48,648 nucleotides of DNA from Sulfurovum sp. (GTDB lineage: Bacteria > Campylobacterota > Campylobacteria > Campylobacterales > Sulfurovaceae): assembly GCA_027062365.1 (NCBI GenBank), contig JAMOTK010000019.1:1-48648 (forward strand). The letters run 5' to 3'. Position 1 is the stretch's first letter; each line of letters starts with the position of its first letter. The position numbers and the translations under genes were made by a program. The notes under the pieces are model-generated. The model worked only from the letters and a program-made list of their open reading frames with translations. It had not been told where the DNA came from and ran no database searches. Below are positions 17,798-26,551 of this stretch, in pieces.

Positions 17798-18967
17798 TTA
17801 TATCCCCTCTACTCTAAGAAGTTTTGTTTTTCCTACCATGAGGTCAATGGTCATAAATACACGTTTAAATACTGATTCTTGTCTGTATTCAAGATTGTGC
17901 TTTTTACAAATATCTTTGACGATAGGTTGCATCTTTTGATAATAGCTTAACGGCATATTTGGGAAAAGATGATGCTCTATTTGATAATTGAGAAACCCAT
18001 GCAAAAAATCTATTTTATCTGAACCTGTATTATAATTGACCGACCCCATAATCTGTCTAAGATAAAACTCTCCCGTACTTTTACTAGGCTCTGAAAACAT
18101 ATAAATATCTTCTGCTGAGTGATTGGGAACGATAACCGTAAATGAATGTAAATTAGTAAAAAATTCAGCCATAAGCATAATGATAAAAGCATTAAATACA
18201 GCCGTAAGTCCCAAAGGCAAAAATAAAGCAGGAAAAACAACAAATTTTAAAAGTGCATAAGGAAGTAGATATTCCATCCAAAGCTCCAACCCACCCTTTG
18301 TACGAGGATTAAGTTCAAAGTCTGTAATCTCTTTTTTATCCTCTTCTTTGAGCTTTTTATTGGCTAATATTCTAAGGGTATTGGGTGCATAATAGGTATA
18401 TTTCCACGTCCCTGCAAAGAAATAAACTATCATATAACGCAAAAACATTGGTGTCTTAGACTGAATAAGCCACTGAAGATTTCGCTCTACTTGGTCAGGG
18501 TCATCTTCTTCACCCAAATGATAATGGTGCATGATATTATGTTCATAACTCCATGCATCAGGCTTAATCCAATCCATCCAATCGATATAACGTCTAGGTC
18601 CTTTTGCAAAATGCTTTTTTGTATAGCGTTCTGGAATATTTGGTACTTTGTCATACCCTCCATGAAGGATAGGGTGTGTCGTATTTGCCCATCGTGACAC
18701 ATTACCTGTACTAATAAAAAAAGCAGATAAAATAGCAAAAGACCAAAAAAGAAGGCTATTGAGTCCACCTAAGGCAAATTCAGCAATATTCAATACAAGT
18801 ATCAACGCAAGACCTGAAAAAGTAAACATCCTACCCCAACGCTCTAACTTCAATAAATGCTGAAAATCTTCTTCATTTACAGCAGGCATTGTCTCTTTAA
18901 TCGCATCAATATCTTTTGCAAGTTGTTCTTTGTCTATATCTTCATAGCGTGTATAGCTTGTATTCAT
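17798..18967 (-). CDS. Membrane fatty acid desaturase
   Basis: A 389-residue integral membrane diiron desaturase. Three histidine boxes are visible: HPILH (98-102), EHNIMHHYH (142-150) and QIEHHLFP (329-336), plus additional His in NLHSFTV. It introduces a double bond into acyl chains of lipids and probably adjusts membrane fluidity in the cold. The hydrophobic segments are arranged as two hairpins. It converges with thiD, one base apart. The start is supported by GGGGAT some 10 bases before the ATG. Confidence 0.87.
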   Translation of the reverse strand: MNTSYTRYEDIDKEQLAKDIDAIKETMPAVNEEDFQHLLKLERWGRMFTFSGLALILVLNIAEFALGGLNSLLFWSFAILSAFFISTGNVSRWANTTHPILHGGYDKVPNIPERYTKKHFAKGPRRYIDWMDWIKPDAWSYEHNIMHHYHLGEEDDPDQVERNLQWLIQSKTPMFLRYMIVYFFAGTWKYTYYAPNTLRILANKKLKEEDKKEITDFELNPRTKGGLELWMEYLLPYALLKFVVFPALFLPLGLTAVFNAFIIMLMAEFFTNLHSFTVIVPNHSAEDIYMFSEPSKSTGEFYLRQIMGSVNYNTGSDKIDFLHGFLNYQIEHHLFPNMPLSYYQKMQPIVKDICKKHNLEYRQESVFKRVFMTIDLMVGKTKLLRVEGI

Positions 18968-19030
18968 ATCGTATCCCCATTCATTATAATAATTATAATT
19001 ATAATAGAAAATAGATTAATTTTAGATATA

Positions 19031-19039
19031 TGGTATAAT
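19031..19039 (+). promoter_or_regulatory. Extended -10 promoter of the 19071-20224 gene trio
   Basis: TGGTATAAT (TATAAT at 19034-19039 with TGn) lies 32 bases before the ATG at 19071. The upstream 18985-19010 stretch is a run of ATTATA-like AT-rich DNA, which could act as an UP element and serve the divergent desaturase gene too. Confidence 0.6.
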
Positions 19040-19070
19040 GCTAACAACTTAATACAAAGAAATAATAAAT

Positions 19071-19568
19071 ATGTGTGATTTTAATACCCTAAATGATGAA
19101 GATAAAATGATTCATCACCAAAAACTGTTAGACTGTGCCAATAAATTTGGTGGAAAAAACTTTTTTCTACACCTTTTAGAAGCAATTAGAGAAACTAAGC
19201 CTCATCCTCTTACTGCTGGTAATAGTGCTTTTGAGATAGAATTGGGAAGTATTGTATGGAATAAAGTGATTTTTAATGACAAACTTCAACTTCTCATCAA
19301 AGCACGTATCAATGAGAGTACACAAAACAACCTTTTGCCTCTTAAAGATGCTAAAAATTATAAAAAGATACTCAATGTAATTCGTACACTCAAACCGATT
19401 GTCTTTCATGTCAAACCTGCCCATGTAGAAGATGGTTCTGGATTTTTCTTTCAAGCTTTTGATATTATTGATAAAGATACTACCAAACTCAACCCTGTTT
19501 TTGATGCCGTATTTTTCTGTTCTGTGGCTACAGTCAAAAAAGTACTCAATTACGAAGCGAGGAAATAA
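19071..19568 (+). CDS. Conserved hypothetical cytosolic protein
   Basis: A 165-residue soluble protein with no signal peptide or membrane segment. It has conserved-looking GGKNFFLHLLEAIRE and HVKPAHVEDGSGFFF stretches, the latter strand-rich. I cannot assign a family. It is followed after 5 bases by a YwbE gene and then a UPF0178 gene, forming a three-gene run. Confidence 0.65.
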   Translation: MCDFNTLNDEDKMIHHQKLLDCANKFGGKNFFLHLLEAIRETKPHPLTAGNSAFEIELGSIVWNKVIFNDKLQLLIKARINESTQNNLLPLKDAKNYKKILNVIRTLKPIVFHVKPAHVEDGSGFFFQAFDIIDKDTTKLNPVFDAVFFCSVATVKKVLNYEARK

Positions 19569-19573
19569 AGCCT

Positions 19574-19768
19574 ATGGATGGTCAAAAAAGAGTAGAGATT
19601 AAATATGCTATGAATGTAGGTATTGTCCTCAAAGAAGACCAATCTACAGGCTATATCACCTATGGTAAAGTCCAAAAGATATTGACAAGTTCGGCTACGC
19701 ATCCTCATGGTATCAAAGTACGTTTGAGTTCTGGTGAGGTTGGGCGAGTCAAAGAGTTTGTACGGTAG
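19574..19768 (+). CDS. YwbE family protein (DUF2196)
   Basis: A 64-residue protein matching the YwbE family over its whole length: QKRVEIK near the start, then IVLKEDQSTG, VQKILTSSATHPHGIKVRL and the C-terminal GEVGRVKEF. The fold is predicted as a small beta-barrel; the function is unknown. The family is widespread in bacteria and often found near RNA-related genes. Confidence 0.88.
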   Translation: MDGQKRVEIKYAMNVGIVLKEDQSTGYITYGKVQKILTSSATHPHGIKVRLSSGEVGRVKEFVR

Positions 19769-19774
19769 TATGAT

Positions 19775-20224
19775 ATGACACTCTTTATAGATGGCGATGC
19801 TTTCCCTAACTTACTCAAACCCATTATCCTACGAAGCATAGAACGTCTCAAACTTCCTACTAAAGTCATCGCCAATAAAAAGATACATATTGGTACATCT
19901 AAGTATATTGAATACATCATCGTCTCACAAGGTGCTGATGAAGCAGACCACCATATCGTAGAACTATGTAAATCTGGGGATTTGGTCATCACAGCAGACA
20001 TCCCTCTAGCAGACCGTATCATAAGCAAAGATGCCCACGCTATAGACCATAGAGGAGAGCTTTACTCTGTGGATAATATCAAACAATATCTAGCCATGAG
20101 AAATCTGATGGAGAGTATAAGAGAGAGTGGAGAAATGACAGGTGGACCTAAAGCCTTTGGACAAAAAGATGCTCATGCCTTTGCTTCTCAACTTAATGCC
20201 TTTTTTACAAAGCATTTGCGTTAA
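19775..20224 (+). CDS. YaiI/YqxD family protein (UPF0178, DUF188)
   Basis: A 149-residue protein of the UPF0178 family, thought to be PIN-like nucleases of unknown role. Motifs: FIDGDAFPN at the N-terminus (most members have DADACP, so the Cys is replaced by Phe), then QGADEADHHIVE, GDLVITADIPLADR and GPKAFGQKD. The DADA-like and TADIPLA acidic residues needed for a metal site are present. Six bases separate it from the YwbE gene. Confidence 0.85.
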   Translation: MTLFIDGDAFPNLLKPIILRSIERLKLPTKVIANKKIHIGTSKYIEYIIVSQGADEADHHIVELCKSGDLVITADIPLADRIISKDAHAIDHRGELYSVDNIKQYLAMRNLMESIRESGEMTGGPKAFGQKDAHAFASQLNAFFTKHLR

Positions 20225-20230
20225 AAGTTA

Positions 20231-20239
20231 TGTTATAAT
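20231..20239 (+). promoter_or_regulatory. Extended -10 promoter of the glycine-zipper lipoprotein
   Basis: TGTTATAAT (TATAAT 20234-20239) lies 38 bases before the ATG at 20278. AAAGG at 20266-20270 is the ribosome site. Confidence 0.65.
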
Positions 20240-20277
20240 AAAACTTGATAAACAAAATATACCTCAAAGGATAAAAA

Positions 20278-20517
20278 ATGAAAAAATTAAATTTACTTGT
20301 ATTGGCTGTAGCTAGTATTGGGTTCCTCACATTCACAGGATGTGCTAGTAAAGCAGAAAATGGTGCATTAATTGGTGCAGGTACAGGTGCATTAATCGGT
20401 CAAGCTATCGGTGGAAATACAGGTGCTACTGTTATCGGTGCTGGTGTAGGAGCAATCGCAGGAGCAGCTATCGGTGAAAATGAAGATAAAAAAGACGCAA
20501 TGAGAAGAGGATACTAA
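20278..20517 (+). CDS. Glycine-zipper 2TM domain lipoprotein
   Basis: A 79-residue lipoprotein: the signal peptide ends in the lipobox FTGC (Cys 22), followed by two glycine-zipper hairpin segments (ALIGAGTGALIGQAIGG and ATVIGAGVGAIAGAAIG) and a short charged tail. It resembles small OsmB/SlyB-like envelope stress lipoproteins. The zipper likely inserts in or packs against the outer membrane. It has its own promoter and ends inside a strong hairpin that it shares with clpB as a convergent boundary. Confidence 0.85.
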   Translation: MKKLNLLVLAVASIGFLTFTGCASKAENGALIGAGTGALIGQAIGGNTGATVIGAGVGAIAGAAIGENEDKKDAMRRGY

Positions 20518-20532
20518 ACCTTAGTATCCTCT
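20506..20532. terminator. Perfect 12-bp stem containing the lipoprotein stop codon
   Basis: AGAGGATACTAA (20506-20517) and TTAGTATCCTCT (20521-20532) form a 12-bp stem with a 3-base loop between the convergent lipoprotein and clpB genes. The lipoprotein stop TAA lies in the stem. No long T-run follows on plus, so termination efficiency is uncertain. Confidence 0.6.
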
Positions 20533-20538
20533 TAGTAG

Positions 20539-20566
20539 AGTACAAGTATCTTAGGATACTTGTACT
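20539..20566. terminator. Second perfect 12-bp stem overlapping the clpB stop
   Basis: AGTACAAGTATC (20539-20550) pairs with GATACTTGTACT (20555-20566) around a TTAG loop. It includes the last clpB codons and the stop. Together with the stem at 20506 it makes a double hairpin boundary between convergent genes. Confidence 0.55.
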
Positions 20567-23124
20567 TCTATCTCTCCCCCTACCTCATCAAATGCTACAT
20601 TCGACCCTTCTACTACTTTATCTTCTAAGATAAGTTCTGCCAATCTATCTTCTACAACTTCATATAAAGCACGTTTAAGTGGTCTAGCTCCATACACTGG
20701 GTCGAACCCTGCTTCGGCAATATAGGCTTTGGCTGAGGGGCTAAGCGTAATAGAGATGTCACGTTCTGCCAACTTAGCTTGAATACCCTCAAACAATATA
20801 TCTACTATACTCGTAATCGCTTCTAAATCAAGTGGATTAAAAATCACTTGGTCATCCAAACGGTTAAGAAACTCTGGCTTGAAGTGACGTTTAAGTTCTT
20901 CATTGACGGCTTCTTTTCTCGCTTCTTTGTCTGTGATAGTCATAATCTTATCTGAAGCGATATTAGAAGTCATGATAATAATCGTATTTTTAAAATCTAC
21001 TGTAACCCCTTTATTGTCGGTGAGTCGTCCATCATCAAGTACTTGAAGTAGTGTATTAAAGACATCAGGATGTGCCTTTTCTATCTCATCAAAGAGTACC
21101 ACCGAATAAGGCTTTCTTCTGACTGCTTCGGTCAGTTGTCCACCCTCATCATAGCCCACATACCCAGGAGGTGCCCCTACGAGACGTGAAGCTGCATGTT
21201 TTTCCATGTATTCAGACATATCTATACGAATCAACGCTTTTTCAGAGTCAAAGAGAAACTTTGCTAGGGTTTTCGCTACTTGTGTTTTACCCACTCCCGT
21301 AGGACCTAAGAACATAAAGCTCCCTATAGGTCTGTTCATATCACTAAGCCCTGCTTTGTTACGCTTGATAGCACGTGCTACGGCTTTGAGTGCTTCATTT
21401 TGTCCTACGACTTCTTCTTGTAAGATACTCTCAATGGCTAAAATTTTCTCTTTTTCACCTTGAAGCATTTTTGATACTGAGATACCTGTCCAACGGCTAA
21501 CAATACTAGCAATCATCTCTTCATCCACAGAATTTTTGAGTAATGTACCCTCAGACATCATTTGTGTCCATTTATTTTCAAAGCTTTTAAGCTTAGATTC
21601 TTGCTCTGGTATCTGCCCATACTCTATCTCTGCCGCTTTATTGAAATCACCCTCACGCTTGACCATCTCAGCTTGTGTTTTGAGAGTATCTATCGTAGAT
21701 TTTACTTCTGCTATTTCATTAAATACATTTTTTTCATTGTCAAATTGACTCTGTAATGCCATACGATTCTCATCAAGATTGGCTATCTCTTTTTCTATCT
21801 CTTCTAAGCGTATGGCATTTTTATCACTCACTTCCATTTTGAGTGCTTCACGTTCTACTTGTAAAGTGCTTATCTCTCTTTTGGCTTTAGAGAGGTCTTT
21901 TGGTTCAGATTCTATTTGCATCTTTAGCTCTGCTGCTGCTTCATCAATAAGGTCTATGGCTTTATCTGGCAAAAATCTATCACTGATATATCTATCAGAC
22001 AATTTTGCAGCAGACACCAACGCAGCATCTGTGATATTGACATTATGATGTGCCTCTAGCTTACCTTTAATCCCTCTAAGGATTTGTAAGGCTTCGTTGA
22101 TACTAGGTTCGTCTACTTTAACAGGCTGAAAACGACGCTGTAATGCTGTGTCTTTTTCAAAATATTTTCTATACTCTTTGAGTGTAGTAGCCCCTATCGT
22201 ATGCAACTCTCCACGTGCCAAAGCAGGTTTTAATATATTGGCAGCATCATTACCACCTTCTGATGCCCCTGCCCCTATAATAGTATGAATTTCATCGATA
22301 AATAAGATGATATTTCCTGATGACTTCACTTCATCTATCACTGCTTTGAGCCTGTCTTCAAACTCTCCTCTATATTTTGCCCCTGCGATGAGTCTGTTCA
22401 TATCTAGGCTTATGACACGCATATTTTGTAAGCTAAGTGGGACTTCTTTATTGACGATACGTTGTGCCAATCCCTCTACTATCGCCGTCTTACCCGTACC
22501 AGGTTCACCGATGAGGATAGGATTATTTTTGGTCTTTCGTATGAGGATTTGCATCATACGTTGTACCTCTTCATCACGCCCTATCACAGGGTCAAGCGTA
22601 CCATCTAATGCTTTTTGATTGAGATCATCACCATATTTAGACAAAGCTTCTAGTGTCTCATCCCCTGATTGAGAATCAATACTTTTACCACCTCGTATAC
22701 TCTCTAATGTCTTTTTGTATTCACTTATATCCAGATATTTACCCAAAGTATCTGTGACAAAACGCTCTTGTACATTACCCAAAAGCCACGCATCCACAGC
22801 TAAATATTGGTCACCATTAAGAGCCATGATACCCTCAGCATTTTCTAAGGTACGTACCAAATTTTGTCCTAACTTGATATTTTCTTTGGTCACAGAGGAT
22901 ACAGTAGGCAATTTATTTGCCATACTTTTTGTCTCTAACTCTATCGCAGACTTATCAATATTCATTTTGGTTAGTGCTTGGTGCAATATACTTCCTGAGT
23001 TACTTAACAATGCCCAGATAAGATGTATAGGGTCAACTTCTTGATTTTTATTGTGTAAAGCCAATGAAACACCTGATTCAATCGTGCCTTGCATTTGGTT
23101 CGTCAATTTTTCTAATATACTCAT
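20551..23124 (-). CDS. clpB: ATP-dependent disaggregase ClpB
   Basis: Hsp104-family chaperone (857 residues) that rescues aggregated proteins with DnaK. Clp N domain at the start ([15 protein letters not shown] and [13 protein letters not shown]), NBD1 with Walker [10 protein letters not shown], the coiled-coil middle domain (about 390-530) that identifies ClpB rather than ClpA or ClpC, NBD2 with GPTGVGKTQ and the [14 protein letters not shown] pore loop, and the C-terminal domain. Length and domain order are normal. A sigma-70 type promoter lies upstream. Confidence 0.97.
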   Translation of the reverse strand: MSILEKLTNQMQGTIESGVSLALHNKNQEVDPIHLIWALLSNSGSILHQALTKMNIDKSAIELETKSMANKLPTVSSVTKENIKLGQNLVRTLENAEGIMALNGDQYLAVDAWLLGNVQERFVTDTLGKYLDISEYKKTLESIRGGKSIDSQSGDETLEALSKYGDDLNQKALDGTLDPVIGRDEEVQRMMQILIRKTKNNPILIGEPGTGKTAIVEGLAQRIVNKEVPLSLQNMRVISLDMNRLIAGAKYRGEFEDRLKAVIDEVKSSGNIILFIDEIHTIIGAGASEGGNDAANILKPALARGELHTIGATTLKEYRKYFEKDTALQRRFQPVKVDEPSINEALQILRGIKGKLEAHHNVNITDAALVSAAKLSDRYISDRFLPDKAIDLIDEAAAELKMQIESEPKDLSKAKREISTLQVEREALKMEVSDKNAIRLEEIEKEIANLDENRMALQSQFDNEKNVFNEIAEVKSTIDTLKTQAEMVKREGDFNKAAEIEYGQIPEQESKLKSFENKWTQMMSEGTLLKNSVDEEMIASIVSRWTGISVSKMLQGEKEKILAIESILQEEVVGQNEALKAVARAIKRNKAGLSDMNRPIGSFMFLGPTGVGKTQVAKTLAKFLFDSEKALIRIDMSEYMEKHAASRLVGAPPGYVGYDEGGQLTEAVRRKPYSVVLFDEIEKAHPDVFNTLLQVLDDGRLTDNKGVTVDFKNTIIIMTSNIASDKIMTITDKEARKEAVNEELKRHFKPEFLNRLDDQVIFNPLDLEAITSIVDILFEGIQAKLAERDISITLSPSAKAYIAEAGFDPVYGARPLKRALYEVVEDRLAELILEDKVVEGSNVAFDEVGGEIEVQVS

Positions 23125-23155
23125 ACCGTACTCCTAAAATAATTTAATATCAGTT

Positions 23156-23185
23156 ATTATACAACCTTTAGTCACTTCTTGTCAA
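23156..23185 (-). promoter_or_regulatory. Sigma-70 promoter of clpB with full -35
   Basis: On minus, TTGACA (23180-23185) and TATAAT (23156-23161) are separated by 18 bases, one of the few consensus -35 boxes in this window. The -35 lies within the short near-palindrome CTTGACAAG. That could be half of a repressor site, but I find no full HAIR or CIRCE element. Confidence 0.65.
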
Positions 23186-23254
23186 GTTTACTTAGTATTA
23201 TTACATAGAGATAAAGTATATTTTAGTTACAATAACCCTCACTAAGGATTTTAA

Positions 23255-24001
23255 ATGAATAAAAAAGAAGACCATATCGCACTCTTTATAGACTGTGACA
23301 ATATTTCACACCGTTCCATAGGTGGCATTATCAATGAATTGAGTAAATTTGGTATTGTCAATATTCGCCAAGCCTACGGTAATTGGACAAAAGACAATCT
23401 CAAAAACTGGGAAGATAAACTCTTAGAATACGCTATCAAGCCCATACAACAATTTGACTACTCCAAAAACAAAAATGCAACCGATATACTCATGACCATT
23501 GATGCCATTGATTTACTACATACCAAAGATATAGATGCCTTTGCTTTTGCTACATCTGATTCTGATTTTACCCCTGTAGTGATGCGTGTCCAAGCTGAGG
23601 GTATCAAAGTATTTGGCTTTGGAGAAAAGAAGACACCTAAACCTTTTATGGCTGCTTGTTCGCAGTTTATATTTACAGAAAAACTTCTAGGAACAGACAG
23701 ACAAGACAAAAAAAATCCTAAAGAAGAAAGAGAAAAACCTATAAAACAATCAGGACAAGAGATGCGTCAAGATACATGGCTTGTCAATCTTCTACACACC
23801 TCCCTAGAACAAACCATGGACGAAGATGGCTGGGCAAACCTAGCAAGTATAGGTCAATATATAAATAATTCCACCTCTTTTTCTCCTATCAATTTTGGCT
23901 ATAAAAAACTATCTAACCTCATAGACGAGATAGACTTATTTGATATTTATCTAGATAAAGAGAGTAAAATGATGAGCATTAGAGAAAAAGAAGCGTATTA
24001 A
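23255..24001 (+). CDS. NYN domain protein with C-terminal OST-HTH/LOTUS domain
   Basis: A 248-residue protein of the LabA/DUF88 type. The N-terminal NYN (PIN-like) nuclease domain shows acidic metal-binding residues in FIDCDNIS, NATDILMTIDAIDLL and ATSDSDFTPVV. After a charged linker (about 148-170) the C-terminal 75 residues look like an OST-HTH (LOTUS) RNA-binding fold (WANLASIGQYINN and YKKLSNLIDEI). A regulatory RNase is the best guess. The AAGGA site precedes the ATG. It converges with the methyltransferase gene with a 4-base overlap. Confidence 0.85.
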   Translation: MNKKEDHIALFIDCDNISHRSIGGIINELSKFGIVNIRQAYGNWTKDNLKNWEDKLLEYAIKPIQQFDYSKNKNATDILMTIDAIDLLHTKDIDAFAFATSDSDFTPVVMRVQAEGIKVFGFGEKKTPKPFMAACSQFIFTEKLLGTDRQDKKNPKEEREKPIKQSGQEMRQDTWLVNLLHTSLEQTMDEDGWANLASIGQYINNSTSFSPINFGYKKLSNLIDEIDLFDIYLDKESKMMSIREKEAY

Positions 24002-24993
24002 AGATGTAAATCTTCATAAATCTTCTTCGCCAAATGATACGCCAAAGTCACAGGCACAGCATTCCCCACCATCTTGTACCCTGCTGTAAGATTTTTATAA
24101 TAAAAAATATGCTCATCAGGAAACGATTGTACCCTAGCACACTCTCTAATACTCAATCGCCGATATAAATCCTCTTTACTAGGCACAAATCGTCTTTTGT
24201 CTTTCTCTACCAATTCCATCTTGGGAGCTTGTGGGTGCAAAGGTGCGTGTCGCCCTCCTGCTTGGATAGTAAAAGAATGCTCATCCCATGCCCTCACACG
24301 ATTACGAGACATATACATAGACGAAAACCCACCTGTCATATATTCATGATTTTCTAGCCTACACGCCGACCCATTGGTATAAGTCTTCTCCTTAGCAGGA
24401 AGAGCCGAGTCTTTCAAATCCCAAATAATATCTTTCAAAAAGTATTTTTTGTCTAAAGGCTTAGGAAATTCAAATTTTATCCCCAAATCCTTTCTAAAGC
24501 CCACAAAAAATATCCTCTTTCTATCTTGTGCCACCCCATAATCACGAGCATTCAACAGCTCAAAAGACAAATCATACCCACTCTCAATAAAATGATTTTT
24601 GATATTTCCCAAAGCCTCAGTATGACGAGAAGCCATCATACCCGATACATTCTCAGCCAAAAAGAACAAAGGCTTTTTATCACGAAGCACCCGAATAAAT
24701 TCAAAAAACAACTGCCCCCTATCATCATCAATCCCCCGAGACTTCCCTGCCTCACTCCAACTCTGACAAGGAGGCCCACCAATCAACCCCAAAGTATCAG
24801 GAATATCCTCCGATGGAATTTTTGTAATACTCCGTCTATCTAAAACCGTCTTAGAAAAATTCTTCTCAAAAGTTTCCCAAATTTCTTTATCATACTCATT
24901 TGCCCAAATAGTATTAAACCCTGCTTGTTTGAAGCCTAGGTCTAAGCCACCTGCTCCTGAGAAAAGGGAGATTATATGAGTATTATTATTCAA
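23998..24993 (-). CDS. DNA (cytosine-5) methyltransferase, HaeIII/NgoPII type (predicted GGCC)
   Basis: A complete 331-residue C5 methyltransferase: motif I FSGAGGLDLG (11-20), IV GGPPCQSWS with catalytic C76, VI AENVSG (113-118), VIII QDRKR (156-160), IX RECARVQ and X GNAVPV (310-315). The target-recognition region with NHEY and MSRNRVRAW, and HPQAP, follows M.HaeIII closely as I recall it, hence predicted specificity GGCC; this is inference. The start is TTG 24993, overlapping the stop of the upstream nuclease gene (TTGA), and no other start exists because a stop codon precedes it in frame. Confidence 0.92.
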   Translation of the reverse strand: MNNNTHIISLFSGAGGLDLGFKQAGFNTIWANEYDKEIWETFEKNFSKTVLDRRSITKIPSEDIPDTLGLIGGPPCQSWSEAGKSRGIDDDRGQLFFEFIRVLRDKKPLFFLAENVSGMMASRHTEALGNIKNHFIESGYDLSFELLNARDYGVAQDRKRIFFVGFRKDLGIKFEFPKPLDKKYFLKDIIWDLKDSALPAKEKTYTNGSACRLENHEYMTGGFSSMYMSRNRVRAWDEHSFTIQAGGRHAPLHPQAPKMELVEKDKRRFVPSKEDLYRRLSIRECARVQSFPDEHIFYYKNLTAGYKMVGNAVPVTLAYHLAKKIYEDLHL

Positions 24994-26219
24994 TTATTAA
25001 TATCTTCAAATGAAGCTGAATATACATTTTGAAATTTTTCTCTTACCTCTTTAAATTTTTCTATAACACTTGAAATAAAGTCATCTTGATTAAATTCAAA
25101 TGTATCTAACTTCAAGTTTTTATCAAAAGTATCCCATTCTAATGATATATTTGTTTTAGCCTTAATGCCTTTTAGTTTATCAAATTTATTTCGGATATCT
25201 TCTAAATTAGTATTATCATCATTTTTTGCAAATCTCCAATAAATAGCTTTCATATTATTAGACTTAAATTGAATATTAAATTCATACTTCCATCCATCCT
25301 GAAATATTCTTATTCGTCCATCATATTTTTTTAATGGATTTCCAGCTCCTTTTATTATCCAATTTTCATCTTTTAAACTAGTATCTTCATTAAATTTATC
25401 TAAAATTTTTGATGCTAATTCATCTGTAAAAAAATCTTTATTGTTTTCAACTCTTATTTTTTCTGCTTCAGCATAAGCTTTACTAATTTCCTTTGCTAAT
25501 TCAAAATCTTCTTTATTTTTAAGTAATTCTTCCCCTAAACTCATTATCTTTCCTTTATAATTATAATTTAACATATTTACAACATCAATATATTGTCTAA
25601 ATACTTCATTTAAATTAGTAATATTTTGTATTTCATATTGAGATTTTTTTAACCAGTTTAATATCTCATCTTTATAATGAATTGATTTAAATAAAGCTAT
25701 TTTTATATCATTTCTTTTTATAAAATCATCATTAATGATCATGTCTCCTAAAGATTTTTCTGATGGTTTATCTTTATTCAATGAAAGATAAATTACTAAT
25801 ATATTTTTATAATCCAAGCTTTCATCTTTGCCCATAATTAATTCAACATAGCGTTTAATCTGTTTTGGTTGGTCACCAGCATAAACTTTATTTTCTATAA
25901 TTATATGATTAGAACCATCGGTTATATATAAGTCAATATTTTTATATTCTCTAAAAACAGAACACTTTTCAATATTAATATTAAAATCTTTTACATTTAA
26001 TGTTTCAACAAATTTTTCTAAAAATAATGTATCTTGGAAATGTTCTCCTTTTGGATTAATTAACGAATATATCATTTTAGAATGTAAATTAACTTCATCA
26101 TGCTTTTTTAAAACAGTTGTCAATAGATTATAATTATTTAGCCCTCTTTGTTTTTGTAAATTTTGCTTTTTAATTAGTTCTTTGAATTTATCAAAAAGTA
26201 TTTCATATTTTGTATCCAT
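24990..26219 (-). CDS. PD-(D/E)XK nuclease superfamily protein (PDDEXK_4 type)
   Basis: A 409-residue protein. The N-terminal third matches the PDDEXK_4 family: the helical NLHSKMIYSLINPKGEHFQ region, E100, D105 in NIDLYITD, E118-N-K120 in IIIENKVYAGDQPKQIKRY, and Q126 nearby. The rest is helical with a beta-rich C-terminal part (WKYEFNIQF, IYWRFAK) of unknown role. ATG 26219 is chosen because AAGGAG (26230-26235) precedes it; a TTG at 26246 in the same frame overlaps that site and is unlikely. It is coupled to the methyltransferase by a 4-base overlap, suggesting a restriction or accessory nuclease. Base composition is more AT-rich than the flanks. Confidence 0.8.
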   Translation of the reverse strand: MDTKYEILFDKFKELIKKQNLQKQRGLNNYNLLTTVLKKHDEVNLHSKMIYSLINPKGEHFQDTLFLEKFVETLNVKDFNINIEKCSVFREYKNIDLYITDGSNHIIIENKVYAGDQPKQIKRYVELIMGKDESLDYKNILVIYLSLNKDKPSEKSLGDMIINDDFIKRNDIKIALFKSIHYKDEILNWLKKSQYEIQNITNLNEVFRQYIDVVNMLNYNYKGKIMSLGEELLKNKEDFELAKEISKAYAEAEKIRVENNKDFFTDELASKILDKFNEDTSLKDENWIIKGAGNPLKKYDGRIRIFQDGWKYEFNIQFKSNNMKAIYWRFAKNDDNTNLEDIRNKFDKLKGIKAKTNISLEWDTFDKNLKLDTFEFNQDDFISSVIEKFKEVREKFQNVYSASFEDINN

Positions 26220-26235
26220 TTTAAATATTCTCCTT

Positions 26236-26313
26236 TTATATTCCAAACACCAAAATCACCCCATCAATCAAATCCACAGGATTATTAGGGTTTTTAATCT
26301 CAACACTATTCAT
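26236..26313 (-). pseudogene. C-terminal tail remnant A of an NgoPII-type restriction endonuclease
   Basis: A 25-codon frame reading EIKNPNNPVDLIDGV and ending FGI-stop. It resembles remnant B at 26840 (SPNNPVVLIDGV... FGE-stop), and KIKNPNNP near the C-terminus is what I recall for R.NgoPII. The frame begins within the last codons of the toxin gene, so it is a leftover, not a gene. Differences between the two copies conserve the peptide better than random drift would. Confidence 0.55.
26242..26300. repeat. Direct repeat copy A flanking the RelE-type module
   Basis: About 59 bases that match 26846-26904 without gaps at roughly 49 of 59 positions by eye, sharing CCCCATCAATCAA and CCACAGGATTATTAGG. 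It lies on the downstream side of the toxin-antitoxin pair. Confidence 0.75.
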
Positions 26314-26551
26314 ACACTTTACTTCTATGCTTGACTCTATAAACAATGATAATATCGTCTCTTAACTCAAATAAAACTCTATAATTTCCTACTCTCAATC
26401 TATAAGGTGGCTCAAAATTAGTCAGTCTTTTAATATTTGCTACTTGTGGAAAATCTTGTAAATTTTCTATTTTATTCAAAATCTTAATTGCTTCTTTTTT
26501 ATCTATTTTAGAGAGGTCTTTGATTGCTTTATCATCAATTTTAACTTTCAT
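26306..26551 (-). CDS. RelE/ParE superfamily mRNA interferase toxin
   Basis: An 81-residue RelE-fold toxin. The pattern is typical: N-terminal helical KAIKDLSKIDKKEAIKILNKI, then KRLTNFEPPYRLRVGNYRVLFEL with the central Arg residues, then IIIVYRVKHRSKVYE with the catalytic-site K-H-R-S-K-x-Y cluster. RelE-type toxins cut mRNA in the ribosome. It follows the antitoxin gene with no gap. Its downstream end runs into the C-terminal tail remnant of a restriction endonuclease. Confidence 0.87.
   Translation of the reverse strand: MKVKIDDKAIKDLSKIDKKEAIKILNKIENLQDFPQVANIKRLTNFEPPYRLRVGNYRVLFELRDDIIIVYRVKHRSKVYE

Noticed and set aside
18985-19010. Short ATTATA repeats as a possible microsatellite or repeat array
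   Set aside because: Too short and irregular; explained as AT-rich promoter DNA between divergent genes.
23125-23254. HAIR or CIRCE heat-shock operator before clpB
   Set aside because: Only a short CTTGACAAG palindrome is present; the spaced inverted repeats of HAIR (CTTGAGT-N7-ACTCAAG) and CIRCE are missing.
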